DNA from: Basilea psittacipulmonis DSM 24701
GTDB taxonomy: Bacteria; Pseudomonadota; Gammaproteobacteria; Burkholderiales; Burkholderiaceae_B
NCBI RefSeq assembly: GCF_000743945.1
Contig: NZ_CP009238.1
Location: forward strand, 372,001-436,000
DNA length: 64,000 nt
Direction: 5' to 3'
The translations under genes were made by a program, and so were the position numbers. Positions within the stretch are counted from its first letter, which is position 1. Every line of letters starts with the position of its first letter. Below the pieces are notes generated by a model. That model saw only the letters and a program-made list of their open reading frames with translations. It was not told the origin of the DNA and searched no databases. Shown here in pieces: positions 39,288-47,913 of this stretch.

Positions 39288-40013
39288 ATGTCTGAACGAA
39301 AAGCTGGAGAAGATCAGGTTATTCATACGGTCGTTAGAACACAAGCAAATCCTGACGCAAAGCCTGATGTGACGATGATTAATCGTGAAAAATTAGTATT
39401 ACCTGAGGGACATAAAAAATTATTATTGCATTCTTGTTGTGCCCCTTGTTCGGGTGAGGTGATGGAAGCGTTATTGGCTTCTGGCATCGACTATACGATT
39501 TATTTTTACAATCCCAATATTCATCCAGTGAAAGAATATGAAATTCGTAAAGAAGAGAATGTTCGTTTTGCCCAAAAGCATGGTATCGAGTTTATCGATG
39601 CGGATTATGATGTAGATAATTGGATGGAACGCGTTAAAGGTTTGGAAAATGAACCTGAAAGAGGGGAACGTTGTACGGTATGCTTTGATATGCGTTTTGA
39701 ACGGGCGGCTTTGTATGCACATGAACACGGCTTTGATACTTTGACGAGTTCTTTGGGCATTAGTCGTTGGAAAGATATGAATCAAATCAATGGTTGCGGT
39801 CATCGAGCCGCTGCACGTTATCCAGGCTTGGTTTACTGGGATTATAACTGGCGCAAAAAAGGTGGATCGGCCAGAATGATTGAGATTAGTAAACGAGAAC
39901 ATTTTTATCAACAAGAATATTGTGGCTGTGTTTACTCATTAAGAGACACCAATCGTCATCGCCGTTCGCAAGGTCGTGAACGTATTCAAATTGGCGTGAA
40001 ATTTTATGAATAA
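39288..40013 (+). CDS. queH: Epoxyqueuosine reductase QueH
   Basis: 241 residues of the DUF208 family. QueH performs the last step of queuosine synthesis, reducing epoxyqueuosine in tRNA, and replaces QueG in many bacteria. Metal/Fe-S ligands appear as [25 protein letters not shown] and [16 protein letters not shown]. The N-terminal about 40 residues are extra and polar. It stands alone between terminators, with no other queuosine gene nearby. Confidence 0.92.
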   Translation: MSERKAGEDQVIHTVVRTQANPDAKPDVTMINREKLVLPEGHKKLLLHSCCAPCSGEVMEALLASGIDYTIYFYNPNIHPVKEYEIRKEENVRFAQKHGIEFIDADYDVDNWMERVKGLENEPERGERCTVCFDMRFERAALYAHEHGFDTLTSSLGISRWKDMNQINGCGHRAAARYPGLVYWDYNWRKKGGSARMIEISKREHFYQQEYCGCVYSLRDTNRHRRSQGRERIQIGVKFYE

Positions 40014-40050
40014 CGCCGTGAATTGATGTGATTAACCACTCACGCTTATC

Positions 40051-40151
40051 GACCAAATCCATTACATTACATCGATGGCGTGAGTTTAGCCTCCTTATTC
40101 TGGGAGGTTTTTAAACGGTCAAATCCATTACATAACATCGATGGCGTGAGT
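40051..40151 (+). repeat. 35-bp direct repeat around the queH terminator
   Basis: 40051-40085 and 40117-40151 match at all but three positions (shared core AAATCCATTACAT and ATCGATGGCGTGAGT). A terminator, CCTCC/GGAGG plus TTTTT, sits between them at 40089-40113. Confidence 0.75.
40089..40113 (+). terminator. Intrinsic terminator after queH
   Basis: CCTCC (40090-40094) pairs with GGAGG (40103-40107), followed by TTTTT. Confidence 0.65.
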
Positions 40152-40252
40152 GTGTTCAAAAAATAAATAGTAACGTTAAGCTATCGAATTAATTTAATCT
40201 CTTGTTTTATCGTCTTTTATTGAAAACTAGTTGAATAAGCAATAAATGTCTA

Positions 40253-40261
40253 TGCTATAAT
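40253..40261 (+). promoter_or_regulatory. Extended -10 promoter of the MFS pump gene
   Basis: TGCTATAAT at 40253-40261 is an extended -10; TTGAAT at 40231 is a poor -35 with 19-bp spacing. Start near 40268 would give a leader of about 68 nt that is almost entirely the hairpin at 40285. Confidence 0.6.
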
Positions 40262-40284
40262 AAAAAGCATACTTTCCCCTATAT

Positions 40285-40322
40285 ACCCTGCCTCGTTCGA
40301 GAGAAACAGGGTTATTTTTTTT
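40285..40322 (+). terminator. Intrinsic terminator/attenuator in the leader of the MFS pump gene
   Basis: ACCCTG (40285-40290) pairs with CAGGGT (40307-40312), enclosing CTCG/CGAG, then TATTTTTTTT ending 13 bp before ATG 40336. queH already has its own terminator 200 bp earlier, so this likely attenuates the pump gene. Confidence 0.7.
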
Positions 40323-40335
40323 GGATAATCTCATT

Positions 40336-41730
40336 ATGACTTCAAGACATCGTTTTGGTATTTTGTTGATTTGTTGTACGGCCTTATTTATGTCAGGTAT
40401 TGATACATTGGCCGTTAATTTAGCCTTACCTAGTATTCAAACTGAATTAAACGCAAATGTATCCCATCTGCAGTGGGTAGTGGATGCCTACACGTTGACA
40501 TTGGCTAGTTTGCTGATTTTTTCTGGTTCAATGGCCGACCGTTTGGGTAGAAAATCTGTTTTTTTGGTAGGTTTGATTTTGTTTGGTGTGGGATCATTGT
40601 GGTGTTCTTTGGCTCAAAGCATTGAGGGATTGATTATGGCAAGGATTCTTCAAGCGGTAGGCGGTAGTGCCTTAAATCCAGTAGCCATGGCCATTATTTC
40701 TAATATTTACACAGATGCTAAAGAACGTGCAAAAGCAATTGGTGTATGGGGAGCGACGATTGGTCTATCTTTTGTGGTGGGGCCAATAGTAGGTGGTTTT
40801 CTCGTGCGTTTTTGGGGATGGGAGAGTATCTTCTGGATCAATATTCCTATTGTGCTGTTGGCTATTTTATTAACGATTATTTTTGTGCCTGATTCTAAAT
40901 CGGATAAAGTGGGGCGTTTTGATTTCTGGGGACAAATGCTCGTCATGATATTTATGGTGAGCTTAATTGCTAGCATTATTGAAGTGACTTCATTAGGATT
41001 TGATAGTGTTTGGATTGTAGTAGGGTTTGCTGTCGCGACATTAAGTTTCTTAACCTTATTAGTCGTGGAATTAAAAGTGAGTGATCCTTTGCTCGATCTA
41101 CGTTTTTTCAAAAGCATACCTTTTTCTAATGCCATGTTGACGGCCGTGGTCGCTTTTGCTTGTATGTCAGGTTTTGGATTTTTAATTACTTTGTATTTGC
41201 AAAAAGTTAGAGATTTAAGTCCTCTTCATGCGGCCATGTTGATGATCCCTCAAGCTGTTATGATGTTTGTGGTACCTATCTTTTCGGGCAGAATGGTGGC
41301 CAATACAGGACCTAGAAAACCTTTGTTAATATCAGGATTGTTTATGGCGATGGGGTATGCCATGCTTGCTCATATCAGTATGAGTACCCCATTATGGTGG
41401 ATTGTATTGGCCTTTACATGCTTGGGCGTGGGCAGTGGAGCGGTCAATGCACCGATTACAAATAGTGCTGTCTCTGGTATGCCTCGTTCAAAATCAGGAA
41501 CAGCAGGGGCTATGGCAGGTGTATCAAGGATGTTTGGTAGTGCTTTAGGCGTTGCTTTGTTTGGTACCTTAACGGAACATGCTGTCGATCCTGCTCATTT
41601 TCAAACAGAGTTTCCTCAGGCGATGCACATCAGTTTATATATCATGTTCTTTATCGCCGTGTTTATTGGTGTTTTTGGTTGGATAAGTACCAGTAAGTGG
41701 GCTAGCAAAACTGGAGTGGAATATAAATAA
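40336..41730 (+). CDS. MFS multidrug efflux transporter (DHA2/EmrB-QacA type)
   Basis: About 464 residues and about 14 transmembrane helices. Motifs: NLALPSIQTELN in helix 1, motif A GSMADRLGRKSVFLVGL between helices 2 and 3, motif B-like ARILQAVGGSALNPVAMAII, and motif C GVWGATIGLSFVVGPIVGGFLVRFWGWESIFWINIP. That layout is the DHA2 family of drug/proton antiporters. ATG 40336 preferred; a TTG 15 bp upstream lies at the end of the T tract of the leader terminator. The substrate is unknown. No adjacent regulator or membrane-fusion partner. Confidence 0.87.
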   Translation: MTSRHRFGILLICCTALFMSGIDTLAVNLALPSIQTELNANVSHLQWVVDAYTLTLASLLIFSGSMADRLGRKSVFLVGLILFGVGSLWCSLAQSIEGLIMARILQAVGGSALNPVAMAIISNIYTDAKERAKAIGVWGATIGLSFVVGPIVGGFLVRFWGWESIFWINIPIVLLAILLTIIFVPDSKSDKVGRFDFWGQMLVMIFMVSLIASIIEVTSLGFDSVWIVVGFAVATLSFLTLLVVELKVSDPLLDLRFFKSIPFSNAMLTAVVAFACMSGFGFLITLYLQKVRDLSPLHAAMLMIPQAVMMFVVPIFSGRMVANTGPRKPLLISGLFMAMGYAMLAHISMSTPLWWIVLAFTCLGVGSGAVNAPITNSAVSGMPRSKSGTAGAMAGVSRMFGSALGVALFGTLTEHAVDPAHFQTEFPQAMHISLYIMFFIAVFIGVFGWISTSKWASKTGVEYK

Positions 41731-41766
41731 AACACTCTCCTTTTGGGTGATCAAAAAGAGAGTGTG
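41728..41766 (-). terminator. Intrinsic terminator between convergent MFS and pcp genes
   Basis: ACACTCTC (41732-41739) pairs with GAGAGTGT (41758-41765), extended by TTTT/AAAA inside. On the minus strand TTTTATTT follows, which suits pcp. Confidence 0.7.
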
Positions 41767-41773
41767 TGATGTA

Positions 41774-42424
41774 TTAATGGCTGGAACCCATTGCTCCCAA
41801 TGTATCCTGATCCACAGTGATGGTCGTATGTAGAATGACATTCATGGCATCTAGAAGTGTGGCTAAAGATAGGCTGGACACAGGTTGTGCTTGGTGAGAA
41901 ACTTGCTCATGTAGGCAAGGAATATGGATAAATCCTGCTTTTTGAATCTGATAACGATCCACCATATTCATGAGTCCATAAAAGATATGGTTGCATACAA
42001 AAGTGCCAGCTGTATAAGATAAAGAGGCGGGAATATTCGCTTGTCGAAGTGCCTGCACGATGGATCGCACAGGCAAACGACTAAAGTAAGCATTGGGGGC
42101 ATTAGGAATGACAGGCGTACCTATCGCCTGAACGCCCTCATTATCAGGAATACGTGCATCGTTTATATTAATAGCCACCATTTCTGGCGTAATCCCGACT
42201 CTTCCAGCCGCTTGCCCAAGACAAATTACGATCTCGGGTTTTAGCGTCTGGATATGGGCTTCTAAGGCTTGGATGCTTTTGTCAAACACACAAGGCAGAA
42301 TCCGCGTTTGGATGTCATACGCTTGTATTTGCTTTTGTTCGAGATGACGAATGATTTCCTCAGAGGCATTAATGGGGTCGCCTCCAAATTTTTCAAATGC
42401 TGTAATCAAAATTGTTTTGGACAT
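41774..42424 (-). CDS. pcp: Pyrrolidone-carboxylate peptidase (pyroglutamyl peptidase I)
   Basis: 216 residues. Cysteine peptidase that removes N-terminal 5-oxoproline from peptides. MSKTILITAFEKFGGDPINASEEI opens the C15 family; the catalytic cysteine is in AGTFVCNHIFYGLM and the histidine in GFIHIPCLHEQ, with the glutamate in GITPEMVAINI. ATG 42424 has GGAG before it. It follows the two-subunit transporter genes with a short gap, forming a peptide pyroglutamate salvage operon. Confidence 0.93.
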   Translation of the reverse strand: MSKTILITAFEKFGGDPINASEEIIRHLEQKQIQAYDIQTRILPCVFDKSIQALEAHIQTLKPEIVICLGQAAGRVGITPEMVAININDARIPDNEGVQAIGTPVIPNAPNAYFSRLPVRSIVQALRQANIPASLSYTAGTFVCNHIFYGLMNMVDRYQIQKAGFIHIPCLHEQVSHQAQPVSSLSLATLLDAMNVILHTTITVDQDTLGAMGSSH

Positions 42425-42438
42425 AGCATTCTCCATTT

Positions 42439-43413
42439 TTAGAACGTAAAGGCAAGGAAATACATAAGGAAGATATTAACAATCAGCAAGGGTATGGCCG
42501 TTCCGATTTGCATACGAATGACTGAAAATTCACTCGGTAAGTTTAATAATGTAACGGGAACAATATTAAAGTTCGCACCCATTGGCGTGCAAAGCGTGCC
42601 ACAATAACCACTAAACATGCCGATTGCACAAATGATAGCGGGGTTTGCATTTAAATCACCAATCAAAATAGGAATCCCCACACCTGCCATCATCACTGGA
42701 AAAGCGGCAAATGCATTACCCATAATAATGGTAAATAATGCCATTCCTAAACAAAAGATAGCCGAAGCGATGAACGGATGTCCCATATCAATAAAGTTCG
42801 TGATAAGGTGAGAGACGGCGTGTCCAACACCTGCATCGCTGAATACACCACCTAATACCGCTAAAAGCTGAGGCAAAATAATCACCCAACCAATAGAATC
42901 TAGAATGCGTCTGGATTCATGGATGTATTGGGTGGGTTTTTCTTTTGTAAGAAAATAGGCCACTATCGCTGCGATAATACATGCCAAAGCCAATGATATT
43001 AAGGTCGGTGCACTACTAGGTTTACTTTGCATCAGAGGAATACCTGACAAAGTTAAGTGCGAAAAACCGAGTGCCAAAATCAGTGTCACAAAAGGAATGA
43101 GTAAAGCAGGAATAAAAATTTTATTAGCAATCGTTTGTGATTTAGCTTCACGTTCTTGTTCGCTTAATTCGTGGTATTTGCCAACGCCCATCAGTTTGCA
43201 ACCTGCCAAAACGATCATGAAGATCACGATCAATCCAGCATATAAAGAAGGAATGACATCGCCAAAAACATACAACACGGCTAATAATAACCAGAACAAG
43301 CCATTCCCCCATTTTTTTGGGTGATGTTTATCTAAAAAGCTAAATAGTGCAATCAGGGCAAGAATGATGCCAGTTAGAATATAAAAATGATCTAATGTTA
43401 AAAGTGCATTCAT
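42439..43413 (-). CDS. DUF979 membrane protein, probable 5-oxoproline transporter subunit
   Basis: 324 residues, about nine or ten hydrophobic helices, no signal peptide. Family blocks: GVFSDAGVGHAVSHLI, GMALFTIIMGNAFAAFPVMMAGVGIPILI and MFSGYCGTLCTPMGANFNIVP near the C-terminus. DUF979 proteins are found next to DUF969 and pcp and are named 5-oxoproline transporter subunits on that basis. Here the same three genes are adjacent on one strand. Confidence 0.8.
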   Translation of the reverse strand: MNALLTLDHFYILTGIILALIALFSFLDKHHPKKWGNGLFWLLLAVLYVFGDVIPSLYAGLIVIFMIVLAGCKLMGVGKYHELSEQEREAKSQTIANKIFIPALLIPFVTLILALGFSHLTLSGIPLMQSKPSSAPTLISLALACIIAAIVAYFLTKEKPTQYIHESRRILDSIGWVIILPQLLAVLGGVFSDAGVGHAVSHLITNFIDMGHPFIASAIFCLGMALFTIIMGNAFAAFPVMMAGVGIPILIGDLNANPAIICAIGMFSGYCGTLCTPMGANFNIVPVTLLNLPSEFSVIRMQIGTAIPLLIVNIFLMYFLAFTF

Positions 43414-43431
43414 GATGAAGTTCCTTTTTGA

Positions 43432-44172
43432 TTATTTTTGGAGGTTAGCGGATTGAGTGGTTTTCTGACACTCTTTTGCAATCCATTTGTCCATCATGAG
43501 ACAACGTGTGCCATGGATCAAAAAGGCGGCAATCGCAGTAGGAATACCCCAAAAAGCAATATGCAACGGTAATACGTGAATATTGGCATTTTCAAGAATT
43601 GTTTGCATCAGAATAATGGCACCAAAGGCCACAAAAATATCTTCACCAAAAAATAAGCCCACATTATCGGTGGCTGCACTCATAGCACGAATGCGATCAC
43701 TAACATATTTGGGTGGGGTGCCGTGATGGTTGGTGGTGGCTCCCTCAGCCATGGGGGCAATGATAGGACGCACCATTTGGGGATGTCCGCCTAGCCCCGT
43801 TAAACCTAGTGCGGCTGACAGTTCACGTACAGCTAGGTACAATAATAATAGTCGGCCAGTGGTAAAAGACTTTAGCTTGGAAATAAGGTGTTTGGCTCGT
43901 TCTTTGAGTCCATTTCTTTCTAAAATTCCAATCACCACAATTGGTAAGACGACAATCATGGTTAAGTTTCTGTTTTTGACAAAATCACTTCCAATTTTGC
44001 TGATAGTCGTGCTGAGAATATCCAAAATATGAGCATCTGGAAGATTAATTTTTGCTAATAAGGAGGTTAATAATGCGGCACTGACAACGACCACTGCTGC
44101 ATTAAATCTTAGGATAAAACCGACGATAATAATGAGGATGCCGATTAATGGAAGATAGTTAATATCAGGCAT
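43432..44172 (-). CDS. DUF969 membrane protein, probable 5-oxoproline transporter subunit
   Basis: 246 residues, about six hydrophobic helices; LGLTGLGGHPQMVRPIIAPMAEGA and SAATDNVGLFFGEDIFVAFGAI are conserved-looking polar-in-membrane segments. First gene of the DUF969-DUF979-pcp unit (18 bp before DUF979). A clear promoter lies 33 bp upstream. Transport of the 5-oxoproline released by Pcp, or its uptake, is inference from gene order. Confidence 0.8.
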   Translation of the reverse strand: MPDINYLPLIGILIIIVGFILRFNAAVVVVSAALLTSLLAKINLPDAHILDILSTTISKIGSDFVKNRNLTMIVVLPIVVIGILERNGLKERAKHLISKLKSFTTGRLLLLYLAVRELSAALGLTGLGGHPQMVRPIIAPMAEGATTNHHGTPPKYVSDRIRAMSAATDNVGLFFGEDIFVAFGAIILMQTILENANIHVLPLHIAFWGIPTAIAAFLIHGTRCLMMDKWIAKECQKTTQSANLQK

Positions 44173-44204
44173 AAAAATTCCTTGTATATAAAGAGATGAT
44201 AATT

Positions 44205-44233
44205 ACTATACGCCCCTTACCTAATGAACGCAA
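44205..44233 (-). promoter_or_regulatory. Promoter of the DUF969-DUF979-pcp operon
   Basis: On the minus strand TTGCGT (44233-44228), 17-bp spacer, TATAGT (44210-44205), followed by a leader of about 25 nt. Confidence 0.65.
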
Positions 44234-44317
44234 TAAAACTAGGGTAAGTACTAATGAACTCATTTAATATTTTGTATCTTTCTGCCACCAAGTCAGAATA
44301 TTTGATACAATAGAAAA

Positions 44318-44415
44318 GTGGGCCCCTTTGCATGGGTCGGCGGTAAACCTGGTCAGGTCGGGAACGAAGCAGCCATAGCCGTGCAGACTTAGTGACGAAG
44401 TAAGGCTCACTTTTT
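44318..44415 (+). ncRNA. ffs: 4.5S RNA, signal recognition particle RNA
   Basis: The conserved SRP core is plain: GGTCAGGTCGGGAACGAAGC with flanking GGTAAACC and CAGCC. The ends GTGGGCC (44318-44324) and GGCTCAC (44404-44410) pair, then TTTTT. TGATACAAT just upstream (44303-44311) is an extended -10 placed to start transcription at about 44318. The gene precedes dnaX, as in many Betaproteobacteria. Binds Ffh for membrane protein targeting. Confidence 0.95.
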
Positions 44416-44434
44416 CATATATGCGGTAGGTGAT

Positions 44435-46603
44435 ATGACATATTTAGCATTAGCTCGAAAGTGGAGACCAAAAGATTTCTCTAGTTTGGTGGGACAAGAA
44501 CATGTGGTGCGTGCGTTAACGAACTCTTTAGAGACAGGAAGATTGCACCATGCATGGCTATTTACTGGAACTCGAGGAGTAGGTAAAACAACATTATCCC
44601 GCATTTTGGCTAAATCGTTAAATTGCATAAAAGGGGTGACCGCTTCGCCATGTGGGGTGTGTGAAATATGTAAAGAGATCGATGAGGGACGTTTTATCGA
44701 TTATTTGGAGTTCGATGCAGCGTCTAATCGAGGTGTTTCAGAAGTTGAAGAGATTCTGGAACAAGCACTTTACGCCCCGACCCAAGGCCGATACAAGGTA
44801 TTGATGATCGACGAGGTTCATATGTTAACGAACCACGCATTTAATGCCATGTTAAAGACATTGGAAGAGCCACCTGAACATGTCAAGTTTATCTTAGCGA
44901 CTACCGATCCTCAAAAAATCCCTGTTACGGTGTTATCACGTTGTCTCCAATTTAACTTGAAACAAATGCCTGTTGAGGCAATCGTACCGTATTTGCAAAA
45001 TGTGTTAACCCAAGAGGGGATAACATTTGAATTACCTGCCTTGAGATTACTCGGCAAAGCAGCCGCTGGATCTATGCGTGATGCCTTGTCTTTAACTGAT
45101 CAAGCGATTGCTTATAGCTCGGGAAATATTACCCAACAATCGATCCAAGAGATGTTTGGATCAATTGATCAAACTTACTTAGCCCAATTTATCAAAGGAT
45201 TATTAGAACAAGATGCACATCTTTTGATTCAAACAGCCAAAGACCTGTTATTAAGAGGCTTTTCATATGCGAATACGCTAGAAGATTTGGCTGAGTTGTT
45301 TTCGCTGATTGCTGTGGAACAACGACTACCAGGTTCCACGTCGGAATCTGAACCTTTGCGTGAGGCGATTATTGAGTTTGCAAAAGTATTCCCTGCAGAT
45401 GCTTTGCAGTTATGTTATAGCGTGGCACTTCATGGACGTTCAGAGTTAACGATTTCTCCCGATGAGTACGCTGGTTTTGTCATGACCATTTTAAGAATGT
45501 TGTCATTGATGGAAAGTGCGAATATCGAAAAAAAAAACATTGATATCCCCAGCCACTCTCTAACGACAAAGGAAAAAGTAGTTTCTGAGCAAGTCGTCAC
45601 TGCTTCTCCAGCCACTGAACCATCTATGACTTCGCCTGTAACACAGGATGTGCCAGTGACACAGAATGCAGTGTCTAAAGCGACACCATCTGCCTCTCCA
45701 GCCACTAAACCATCTGTGACTTCGCCTGTAACACAGGATGTGCCAGTAACACAGAATGCAGCGTCTAAACCGACACCATCTGCCTCTCCCGTCACTGAAC
45801 CATCTGCGACTTCGGTTGTGACACAGGATGTGCCAGTGACACAGAATGCAGCGTCTAAACCGACACCATCTGCTTCTCCAGCCACTGAACCATCTGCGAC
45901 TTCGGTTGTGACACAGGATGTGCCAGTGACACAGAATGCAGCGTCTAAACCGACACCATCTGCTTCTCCAGCCACTGAACCATCTGCGACTTCGCCGGTA
46001 ACACAGGATGTGCCAGTGACTCAAGTGTTGTCGTCAACAGAAGATAATGCGGTATCCTCAGATTCAGAGGGTTTGAATGATGTTTTCATGTCGGCTCCAA
46101 CTGAAATGCTGGATCAATGGGCTGATTCAGGAGATGCGTTTCAAGATTATCCCGCACAATGGGATAATGAAAGTGCTTATGATGTGGAACAGTCAAATGC
46201 TCATGTTCAAGAACAGCTTATTCATATGACCCCTGATTCTTGGGTAAGTATCACACAGTCCTTGCCTAGAAATAGTTTTATATCTGAATTGTTAAGACAT
46301 TCCGAGTGGGAAAAGTATCAAGACAAAACGATATATATCAAAGCAAATTGGGAAAGCAATCAAGTAAAAGATACACAACAAAAATTATCTACGTTACTGA
46401 CAGAATATTTTCAAACGCCTTTGAATGTGGTGTTGATACATGCTGAGGTTGAACATACCGCTCATACAAAAAACGTCGCGGCTAGAAAAGCCAAGCAGGA
46501 AAAAGCGGTAGAGTGGGCAAAACGTTCACCGATTGTTCGAGAATTAATCGAACAGTTTAATGGAGAGTTAATTGAATCCAGTATTCAAGTAGTAGGTGAA
46601 TGA
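44435..46603 (+). CDS. dnaX: DNA polymerase III subunits tau (and probably gamma)
   Basis: 722 residues. Clamp-loader ATPase with Walker A GTRGVGKTT, zinc cysteines C64, C73, C76, C79 in CIKGVTASPCGVCEIC, DEVHMLTNHAFNAMLKTLEEPPEHVKFI and sensor SRCLQFNLK. Domains I-III end near residue 368. There an A10 run (45528-45537) lets a -1 slip give E-K-K-K-H-stop, a 369-residue gamma form. Residues 390-529 are a linker of 30-residue repeats. The C-terminal part (about 560-722) is the tau polymerase-binding domain. ybaB and recR follow. Confidence 0.96.
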   Translation: MTYLALARKWRPKDFSSLVGQEHVVRALTNSLETGRLHHAWLFTGTRGVGKTTLSRILAKSLNCIKGVTASPCGVCEICKEIDEGRFIDYLEFDAASNRGVSEVEEILEQALYAPTQGRYKVLMIDEVHMLTNHAFNAMLKTLEEPPEHVKFILATTDPQKIPVTVLSRCLQFNLKQMPVEAIVPYLQNVLTQEGITFELPALRLLGKAAAGSMRDALSLTDQAIAYSSGNITQQSIQEMFGSIDQTYLAQFIKGLLEQDAHLLIQTAKDLLLRGFSYANTLEDLAELFSLIAVEQRLPGSTSESEPLREAIIEFAKVFPADALQLCYSVALHGRSELTISPDEYAGFVMTILRMLSLMESANIEKKNIDIPSHSLTTKEKVVSEQVVTASPATEPSMTSPVTQDVPVTQNAVSKATPSASPATKPSVTSPVTQDVPVTQNAASKPTPSASPVTEPSATSVVTQDVPVTQNAASKPTPSASPATEPSATSVVTQDVPVTQNAASKPTPSASPATEPSATSPVTQDVPVTQVLSSTEDNAVSSDSEGLNDVFMSAPTEMLDQWADSGDAFQDYPAQWDNESAYDVEQSNAHVQEQLIHMTPDSWVSITQSLPRNSFISELLRHSEWEKYQDKTIYIKANWESNQVKDTQQKLSTLLTEYFQTPLNVVLIHAEVEHTAHTKNVAARKAKQEKAVEWAKRSPIVRELIEQFNGELIESSIQVVGE
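45528..45537 (+). promoter_or_regulatory. A10 slippage site in dnaX, probable gamma-making frameshift
   Basis: GAAAAAAAAAAC covers codons 365-368. One added A (or -1 ribosomal shift) gives TGA two codons after the run. One lost A gives TAA after nine further codons. Either makes a gamma-like protein ending right after domain III. Thermus dnaX uses a comparable A tract. Confidence 0.65.
45602..46021 (+). repeat. 90-bp in-frame tandem repeat in dnaX, 4.7 copies
   Basis: Units start at 45602, 45692, 45782, 45872 and 45962, each coding 30 residues with the core VTQDVPVTQNAASKPTPSAS, Pro/Thr/Ser-rich. Length is a multiple of three so copy number can change without breaking tau. Copies 3 and 4 are almost identical. 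Confidence 0.95.
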
Positions 46604-46730
46604 TGTTTTTTAACGCAGCGATGACCCAAGTCTCATGGTTTGCAAGTCTAAAACGTTCATCAATCTATTCGCTGTGTTTTATGAGACTAATGTTGATAAA
46701 ATAAACCATATTTTTTTAAGGATAAAAATT

Positions 46731-47057
46731 ATGTTGAAAAATCAAATTGCTGGCTTAATGAAAAAAGCTCAACAAATGCAAGAAGATATGAAAAAAGCAC
46801 AAGAATCTTTAGCCGAGATTTTGGTGGAAGGACAATCTGGCGGTGGTTTAGTTAAAGTGACGATGACATGTCGCCATGATGTCAAACGTGTAGAGATCGA
46901 TCCTAGTTTACTTGCAGATGATAAAGATATGTTAGAAGACTTGGTGGCAGCGGCGGTTAATGATGCTGTTAAAAAGGCAGAAAAAACATCGGAAGAAAAG
47001 ATGGCATCTGTAACCTCTGGCTTTCCTATGCCTCCTGGAATGAAATTTCCTTTCTAA
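46731..47057 (+). CDS. ybaB: Nucleoid-associated protein, YbaB/EbfC family
   Basis: 108 residues. [24 protein letters not shown] opens the family, then [24 protein letters not shown] and the Gly/Pro/Met-rich tail [18 protein letters not shown] lies before ATG 46731; the frame continues upstream to 46635 without support. Binds DNA and lies between dnaX and recR in many genomes. Confidence 0.95.
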   Translation: MLKNQIAGLMKKAQQMQEDMKKAQESLAEILVEGQSGGGLVKVTMTCRHDVKRVEIDPSLLADDKDMLEDLVAAAVNDAVKKAEKTSEEKMASVTSGFPMPPGMKFPF

Positions 47058-47080
47058 TTTTTAAGATAATTGGCATAAAA

Positions 47081-47677
47081 ATGTTAGAAAAAAACACCCC
47101 TTTGGAAAAGTTAATTCAAGCATTACAAACCATACCTGGGGTTGGTGAGCGAACGGCACAGCGAATGGCGTATCATTTGTTGTGCCATCGAGATAAAGCA
47201 AATAATATTGCACAAGCCCTCCATGTTGCCTCAGAACAGCTGAATCACTGTAAGATGTGTAATAACTTTACACTAGGGGATATTTGTCATACCTGTGCTG
47301 ACACAAAAAGAGATGCGTCGATATTGTGTATTGTAGAAAATCCATCAGATTTGAATATGATAGAAAATAGTCATGGTTATCATGGGCTGTATTATGTGTT
47401 GATGGGGGCAATCCGACCTATTGATGGCATTGGACCAGATGATTTAAATTTTTCAAAACTGATGAAAAGAATCGATCATCCAGAATTAAAAGAAGTAATT
47501 GTGGCGACTAATTTCACGCCTGAGGGCCAAACGACAGCACAGCATTTATTTGATATATTAAAAACAAAAGTCGCTAAAGTCTCTCGCATTGCACGCGGGA
47601 TTCCAATGGGAAGTGAATTAGAGTATCTTGATGCACATACAGTGGCATGGGCATTTTTGGACAGAAAAGACGTTTAA
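47081..47677 (+). CDS. recR: Recombination protein RecR
   Basis: 198 residues. Helix-hairpin-helix IPGVGERTAQRMAYHLL, zinc finger CKMCNNFTLGDICHTC, and Toprim domain ILCIVENPSDLNMIEN with YYVLMGAIRPIDGIGPDDLN. With RecO and RecF it loads RecA at gaps. Ends the dnaX-ybaB-recR cluster. Confidence 0.97.
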   Translation: MLEKNTPLEKLIQALQTIPGVGERTAQRMAYHLLCHRDKANNIAQALHVASEQLNHCKMCNNFTLGDICHTCADTKRDASILCIVENPSDLNMIENSHGYHGLYYVLMGAIRPIDGIGPDDLNFSKLMKRIDHPELKEVIVATNFTPEGQTTAQHLFDILKTKVAKVSRIARGIPMGSELEYLDAHTVAWAFLDRKDV

Positions 47678-47873
47678 TTACTTATCCAATCCCCCGTCCA
47701 TCCTCCCACAACAGCCGTTATAGGCCAAACGTTAACCGCATTATTTCAAAAACGCTTATAAATCGCTAATGTCTGCCTGTTCAATTATTCAAAACCTGAT
47801 GATATCGGTCTTTTTTGGGCTAGGGGGTAAAAAAATATTAAATACTTTCTAGACTTGATAATGCGTTTCTTAG

Positions 47874-47879
47874 TATAAT
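47874..47879 (+). promoter_or_regulatory. Probable -10 element of the carAB promoter
   Basis: TATAAT at 47874-47879, 35 bp before the carA start. A -35 is unclear: TAGACT at 47850 gives an 18-bp spacer. The rest of the 200-bp gap shows no gene. Confidence 0.5.
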
Positions 47880-47913
47880 GAATAAGTTTACGTTCAAAAT
47901 TTGGGAACTAATC

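Noticed and set aside
45430-46024. Long minus-strand frames opposite the dnaX repeats
   Set aside because: Mirror of the in-frame 90-bp repeat; dnaX is certain on the plus strand.
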